DNA of 64,000 bases, from contig NC_065538.1 in NCBI RefSeq assembly GCF_932294415.1, positions 44,678,843 to 44,742,842 of the forward strand. The letters run 5' to 3'. Below the pieces are notes generated by a model. The model did not search any database, was not told where the DNA came from, and saw only the letters and a list, made by a program, of their open reading frames with translations. Position numbers and translations under genes: made by a program. The DNA comes from Quercus robur. Taxonomy: Eukaryota > Streptophyta > Magnoliopsida > Fagales > Fagaceae. Positions 58,385 to 64,000 of this stretch are shown one piece after another; positions within the stretch are counted from its first letter, which is position 1; each line of letters opens with the position of its first letter.

Positions 58385-61026
58385 CAAATCATATCTTTCT
58401 GTGTCTGCAATTAATTTTAAATTTAGGTTTTGAATTTTTGAACTTAGGTTTTTGTTACCGAATTAATATGATTATTTGTTTAGTTAATCAGACAATATTC
58501 TTGAATTAAAAAAAAAAAAAGATTTTGGGTTAGCTGAAGGCTATGAATTAATATTTGTTTTATTTATATTTATTTCTTTTATTAAAACAAAATTAGTTTA
58601 TGTGAATTTTAAATTAATGTTGGGTTGGGGCTAATGATTTTTATGTGAAATATTGTTACTCTAGATTGTTGAAATTTCAGAGTACAAGCTTTGAATTTGA
58701 TTAGGAAAATACAACTATGATTTATTTGATCTGTCTTATGAAAATGCCGAAATTAAGAAAAGAAAACTGAATTTGTCAAATATATGTTAAAGAAAAAAAC
58801 TGATTCACTAACAGATGTTGGCACTTGATACTCCTTTTTTTCCCATATATTCTTTTTGGGCTTCAAAAATTTTTCATAGGCATCACAGCGAGCGAAAGAA
58901 TATCTGAATATCCACATGAGCATAAAAATGATTAACAGACAGGGCTGAATGCTCGCTTGGATTACCTGGCAACTGGTTCTATTGGGTGACGTTGGTTGCT
59001 CATAGGTTTTACTAGCTAGAGGCGAGTCCAAAGGCTCTTCTTTAGAAGGGTTCCCTACATTATCAAAAAATAGTAAAAAGCAAGTGAAAGAAAATGAGTC
59101 TAAACAGTTAACAACTATATAACAGTAATACCTTTTTTTTATATAAATCTTTTTTTTTTGAGAGATTGGGAAGGGAACATAAGCCATACGGGTATTGTAA
59201 AATGTAACATGAACATACCACATGCCAATGTCTTCTAGCATGTCGTCAACACCTGCTTCATTGCCAATACCGATTAATGTCTTTTCTCTCCCATTAAGTT
59301 TTGCATAATCTAACAAATAAGAATATATTTTGGAATTGGATTTCTGTAGGTTTGGTAGTAGAATGGTAAATGGATTTTTCATTTGCATATTGGTATCTAC
59401 TTCAATTTGAGATGAAGTTAAAAGAGTATGACTTTAATGCTGGCAAAGTTTAGCATTACTGACTTTAAAATTTTTTGTTTGTGATTTAATGATTGCAGTT
59501 GCTGGTACCTCCACCCGTCCTCGCACTTTTAGACAGGTTTCTCCCTCTCTTGTGCACTCTCGCACTCACAGAAGTGTTTTTGTGATGTGCATTATTAATT
59601 AATTAAAAGTTTTTCCCTAATTTGTTTTATGTTCATATGCATATTTTATGTGGTAAAATTTTTATTTATGGTATTATAAGCAAGTGAAACTTTTTGATGT
59701 TATTAGCATGAAGCTGAACATCAAGAGGAAGAATCTAGGGAAGAGTCTGATGAAGGATCTGAAGAAGAATCTGGAGAAGAATCTGAAGAAAGCTTGGAGG
59801 TTAGTTACTGTTACCAGTTATCTATGTTGAAGGCTTTATTTCCTTAGTTTTGGTTTATCTTATGGGTTGGTTCGTCTGCATGAAAACTAATACTTATTCT
59901 CATATAATATTTGCAGAAGCGGAAAGGCACACAAGGCATTATTGAGATTGAAAATCCTAATTTGGTAAAGCCAAAGTCCTTGAAAGCAAGAGATGTTGAT
60001 GTAAGTGCTACCAAATTTTCTCATACATACCATCAGTTATAAAATAAAACCCAAAAAAAAGTAATGATATTTTTTCTTGTGCAGTTAGGGAAAACAACTG
60101 AACTTTCCAGGCGTGAAAGGTTTGTGAATGGTCACTTTCTTCCTTCAAGGGGACAATATATGATCTGTTTCTTAAGTGGGAGTTCTTTTTGTCTATGAAA
60201 AAGAGAACTTGTGGTTTTCTAAGATTATTTGATCTTTCCTAAAGATAAAATTTTGGGTTTTCGTAGAAAAACACCTAGCTTCTATGGAGTGCATACTTCA
60301 TTTTAGTGTTTAAAACATTCATGTGAAGTATATATATATCTTCTAATTTTGTATATCTTGCAGAGAGGAGTTAGAGAAACAGAAAGCTCACGAGCGGTAT
60401 ATGAGATTGCAAGAACAGGGGAAAACAGAACAAGCGAGGAAAGATTTAGGTTATTGATCATGATAAACTACTCTTTTTCACTTTTTAATCAATTGTTTCA
60501 GCTTTGGAGTTTATATATAATGTTGGCGGTGGATGCTGATTTTCAGTATGCAGATAAAAATTGCCTGCAATCTTAACTTTTTCATTAAGTTACAAATTAA
60601 TTAGATTTGTTTTGTAGTTACAAATACTTCTATTACCTCTTTCTGTTATGTTTTTATCTTGTTTGATATTGTCTAAATTTTGATGGTTTATTGGCCAAGA
60701 TCAAAGAAAGAGAGCAATGTAGGGATTATTGAAATATTATTTAGGGTGTGTTTACATTCTGCTGTTCATGCAGGGAAGAAATATTGCAGGCCTTTTAATG
60801 TTTTCTTTTGGTTGCTCATGCAGAGCGTTTATCCCTTATACGTGAACAAAGGGCAGAAGCTGCTAGAAAGCGAGAAGAAGAAAAAGCTGGTATGATTTTT
60901 AGATCATTATAGGTTGCCTTGTCTCTTTTATTTTTTATTTTTTAATTTTAAATATTTAACATCTTGATACTAATAATGTCATTTATTTCAGCCAAAGAAC
61001 AGAAGAAGGCTGAAGCTCGCAAATGA
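58263..61026 (+). CDS. 28 kDa heat- and acid-stable phosphoprotein (HASPP28/PDAP1) family, eight exons
   Basis: Exons: 58263-58329, 59499-59536, 59707-59799, 59917-60000, 60085-60119, 60364-60449, 60824-60889 and 60992-61026; total 504 nt, 167 residues, consistent phases. The start MGRGKYKNKPTGKRQFST is the family signature. TSTRPRTFRQ follows, then an acidic Ser/Glu stretch (about residues 36-66, likely CK2 sites), the conserved GIIEIENPNLVKPKSLKARD (about 73-92), and a long charged helix (SRREREELEKQKAHERYMRL, LIREQRAEAARKREEEKAA) ending in EARK. The family is conserved in eukaryotes; its animal member was described as a PDGF-associated phosphoprotein, and its role in plants is unclear. Intron 1 (about 1.17 kb) holds a long antisense open frame. 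No defect seen. Confidence 0.93.
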
Positions 61027-63160
61027 TCTTTGTGGATAGGTTATGTCAAGAAATTTATACTGTTGAAAAATTGATGCCAGAGGATTTGTGCCTGTCCTTC
61101 ATTCAAGAAATTTCTGCCTTTTGTTTTACTTGCTAGTTCATTTATAATTCAACAGTATAAATTGTGCTACTAACTGTGCAACAATTTTTATTGTATTTTG
61201 GATTAGTAATTTATTTGACTATGTTCGTGTCTTGAAACACCTTGAAATTTATAGTTTTCCAAAATCTATAAGCTTTTTATTTGTGGGCAACATACTCAAT
61301 ATTACCATATATTGAGAACTTTACAATGACAATATTATTTCTAATATGGTACAAGGTTTCCTAGGACAAGTGTTAGTTATAGTAGTAGCAGATTATATCA
61401 ATATTCTTGCAGTAGAAAGTTTGCACCAATGCTGCCTGGGCATTCTACTAACATACAGAGTCCAAAAAAATTCTTGTATTGGCTTGTAGCACTGGGGTCG
61501 TTGTTTGAGTTAATTATAGGGGAAACCGAAATGGTTCTATTGTGACTCATTGTAATTTTCCCATTTTTCACCTTCATGCTAATCACTATACTTATCTTTA
61601 ATGCTTTTGCGTTGTCATGAAATGGGACTGATAGACCCACGTGCAATTTGTGGACACTCCCTTCGACATTCATCACCGCTCCCACTTTGTGAATTGTCTT
61701 TCCGTGGAGTTTAGATAAACCATTTGGTGCATCTTCAACGGCCAATATTAAAGCCATGTAAGGAACTGGCAATTATTTCATTCAGAAATTGCCTTTATGT
61801 GTCTCTTAATTAAGTGGTTTGATAGATTCTCTGACTCTGAAATCTGTAGGTAGCTTCCAAAGACTTTTGGTGCATAAAACATTACTCCCCACCCCCCATC
61901 CCCGGCTTCCTCTCTTGCAAAACGACATGAATATAATTAAAAGTAAGAATCTGAGGGGTCTGTAAATCTGGATCATGAGACCTTTCCATTTTGGAGGAAA
62001 TGTTCAGAAAGTCGCCACCATAGCCATTATGGTGATTTGCCAATTGTGTATGTCACGACTGAATACTTAAGTATTGACCAAAATGTGCTGACCTGTGTAT
62101 CCTTGTTCAGTGTAATTAGTTGGACAAATTTGACCCTTTTTAATCAGTATGAAGTTACACATATATCCAGTAGGTATTGAACCCACGATCTCAAGTAGGT
62201 ATTGAATTGAACCCACGATCTCATCCAGTAGGTATTGAGCTAGAGCTCATTGGTTGCACAAATATAACACTTGGGTTCATTTTAATTGTTGAGTTTGACC
62301 TGGTGGTCATTCTTAGCAGTTTGTGAAAATGCCCAAAAAGGTTGATTTTGGGTATGCAGTGAAGGTGTTTATGAAAATATCTGCAACTTAGAAGATTTTG
62401 AAGTAATGCTAAGTAACTATTACTTTACAGATTCAAGAATGTGACCTTTGAACTCAGGCTTCACATCTTTCTCATTTGCTTCCGGGTTTTAGTAGAGTCG
62501 TTTCATTTTTACTTCCTACTTTGTTTTTGGCTTTGCATGTCTTCAGTAATCATTTTTGAAAGTTAGTTTGACTTGATCCATGTATGATTGTTACTTTCTT
62601 TTTTCTTTTTTAAGTAGATCTCAAGCTTGTTATTTAGATTGTGGATTTGGGTGTAGTTTATATGTAGAGGAACGGCAGGATTTTTCTTAGCATTCCACGC
62701 TCCAACCAGAAAAATTGTTGAACTCTATGGAATGGCCTCGGTTATCCTTCAACAATATCTTTCTTATTGTGGAGGATGGTAAGATTTATCAAGGGCACAT
62801 TAAATTACTAGAAGGTTTGTTTCAATCCATCAAATGTGATGCTAAAGTAATGGTTGAATTCATAAGGAAGGCAAAGAAATCTGTTATTAACAGGACGCCG
62901 TGTTTGAATTTGGCAGTACTTTTGCCGTCAGTTGTCTTTAATGATTAAGGAGAAAGAAATCTGTGTGATGTTCTCATTTCTATTGTGAAAAAATTCATAT
63001 TATTTGTACCATTCCTATAAAATAGTATGTCATGTGAATCTATATGGTTACAATATTTTTATTTTGTACGACAATATTGAGATGTGCCATGCAATCATTA
63101 ACCATATACATTCCATAGCTATGTTAAGTGGAAGTCGTGGCCATTTGCTACTAAGTTTGT
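61027..63160. other. 3'UTR of HASPP28 and spacer
   Basis: No gene recognised. An inverted repeat (AAATTTATACTGTTGAA at about 61048 and CAACAGTATAAATT at about 61149) lies in the presumed 3'UTR. Near 62168-62235 GTAGGTATTGA..CCCACGATCTCA is repeated two to three times. Open frames at 61398-61772 (-) and 62715-62948 (+) are not recognised. Confidence 0.4.
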
Positions 63161-63179
63161 AACAAAACTTTGTTATATA

Positions 63180-63390
63180 AATATATACATACTTAAAAAG
63201 TTATCATGATTTTTGAGTGAAATTTGTGATGTGCTTTTGTGTTAGAGTCACATTCTCTCTCAGTTGTGTGTATGTGTCACATAGATATATACATACTTAA
63301 AAGGTTACCATGATTTTTTAGTGAAGTTTGTAGTGTGCATTTGTGTTAGAATCTCATTCCCTCTCATTTGTGTGTGTATTTCTTAAAAAA
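63180..63390 (+). repeat. Two-copy tandem duplication, about 108-bp unit
   Basis: ATATACATACTTAAAA.GTTA.CATGATTTTT.AGTGAA...TTTGTGTTAGA.TC.CATTC.CTCTCA occurs twice, at about 63182 and 63290, with scattered differences. Confidence 0.85.
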
Positions 63391-63929
63391 GAAAAAGAAC
63401 AAAACATAGTACACACTTTAAAAAAAATTCCAGAAATAAATGAAGACAAATAAAAATAAATAAATAAAAATTTCACAAAGGAGTTACAATCTAAGTGATC
63501 AACATAGGAAGAATTTGGTTCAGCTTTTTGAAATTGTGTGTGTGTTTTTGAAAAGTGATAATTTTAAAAAATTCTTTTTAATTTGAACTTTTTAAAAAAG
63601 CAAAATGTTTGGTAAAAAAGGTTAAACAGTGTTAGGGGTATGATGAGTGTTATGTGTGTGTGTGTGAAATAATTTTTTCGTATAAAAATCTCATCACACC
63701 TGTGATTAAAAAATGTAGCAACCTGGAATTATGATGAAACAAATTTAATCTTTACATAAAAAATTTAAAAGCCCCACGTGCGTGCTCAAAGACTAATAAT
63801 TCCTAAAAATTTCAATTAAGAGTTTTTTTTGAATGTCAAAGCTTTTTATTTATTGCAATTCAAGATTTATGTGTTTGCCAATTATTGAAATAGATGGATT
63901 CGAGCGTGATTAAATCTTGTATAGAAAAA

Positions 63930-64000
63930 TGAAGGTGTAAATGCACTTTTAGTCCCTGCATTTTGGTTTTTTTTCTATTTTGGTTTCTACATTTTCATTT
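63930..64000 (+). mobile_element. Start of a dispersed repeat cut by the window edge
   Basis: GGTGTAAATGCACTTTTAGTCCCTGCATTTTGG is like the terminal sequence of a common plant DNA repeat (AAATTGCACTTTTGGTCCCT...). The rest is outside the window. Confidence 0.35.

Noticed and set aside
62715-62948. 77-residue plus-strand open frame
   Set aside because: Non-repetitive but no homology recognised, no promoter or splice context; kept out of the gene list.

Overview
This is nuclear DNA of a flowering plant. The evidence is spliced genes with GT-AG introns of 0.1-1.5 kb, plastid-targeted enzymes, a UGT79-type glycosyltransferase, a chromomethylase relic, and AT-rich intergenic DNA packed with MITEs, tRNA-derived SINEs, solo LTRs and microsatellites. 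The repeat mix looks like a woody eudicot, possibly Fagales, but that is an impression and not proof.

Layout of genes: (1) 1-294 (+), C-terminal end of an unrecognised protein. (2) 2198-3343 (-), four coding exons of the zinc-ribbon transcription elongation factor ELOF1, with a likely upstream 5'UTR exon near 4853-4990. (3) 7537-9878 (+), a BED-finger/hAT-transposase-like gene carrying about seven N-terminal 12-residue repeats. (4) 14665-20993 (+), an eight-exon gene for a 611-residue, probably plastid, membrane protein of unknown role. (5) 31650-32135 (-), a small unknown protein. (6) 39651-40760 (+), intronless plastid homoserine kinase. (7) 54003-55376 (+), a UGT79-type glycosyltransferase. 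(8) 58263-61026 (+), an eight-exon HASPP28/PDAP1-family protein. Apart from two plastid-type proteins there is no shared pathway: this is an ordinary scattered plant gene neighbourhood.

Between the genes the DNA is mostly transposon debris that can be read in detail. Four solo LTRs have perfect 5-bp target duplications (26886-28254, 34150-34850, 34956-35750, 47761-48494). A chromomethylase (CMT) pseudogene with BAH, methyltransferase motif I and chromodomain pieces lies at 25316-26862. Two relics of coproporphyrinogen-III oxidase 3' ends lie at about 30.0-30.5 and 36.6-37.0 kb. A decayed Ty3/gypsy RT-RNaseH fragment lies at about 45.16-45.84 kb. There are many foldback and Tourist-like MITEs and at least four copies or pieces of one SINE family.

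The most unusual structures are: a run of about ten TCGAG-core palindromes at 13.27-14.35 kb; a 2.6-kb element with about 220-bp terminal inverted repeats (50957-53560) that encloses a MITE, a 116-bp tandem array grown from that MITE's end, and a second MITE inserted in the array; a perfect 39-bp-arm hairpin at 44875-44967; and a shared palindrome-like motif (AAACGACAnCGT) upstream of three different genes. No tRNA gene, rRNA gene or CRISPR array was seen.
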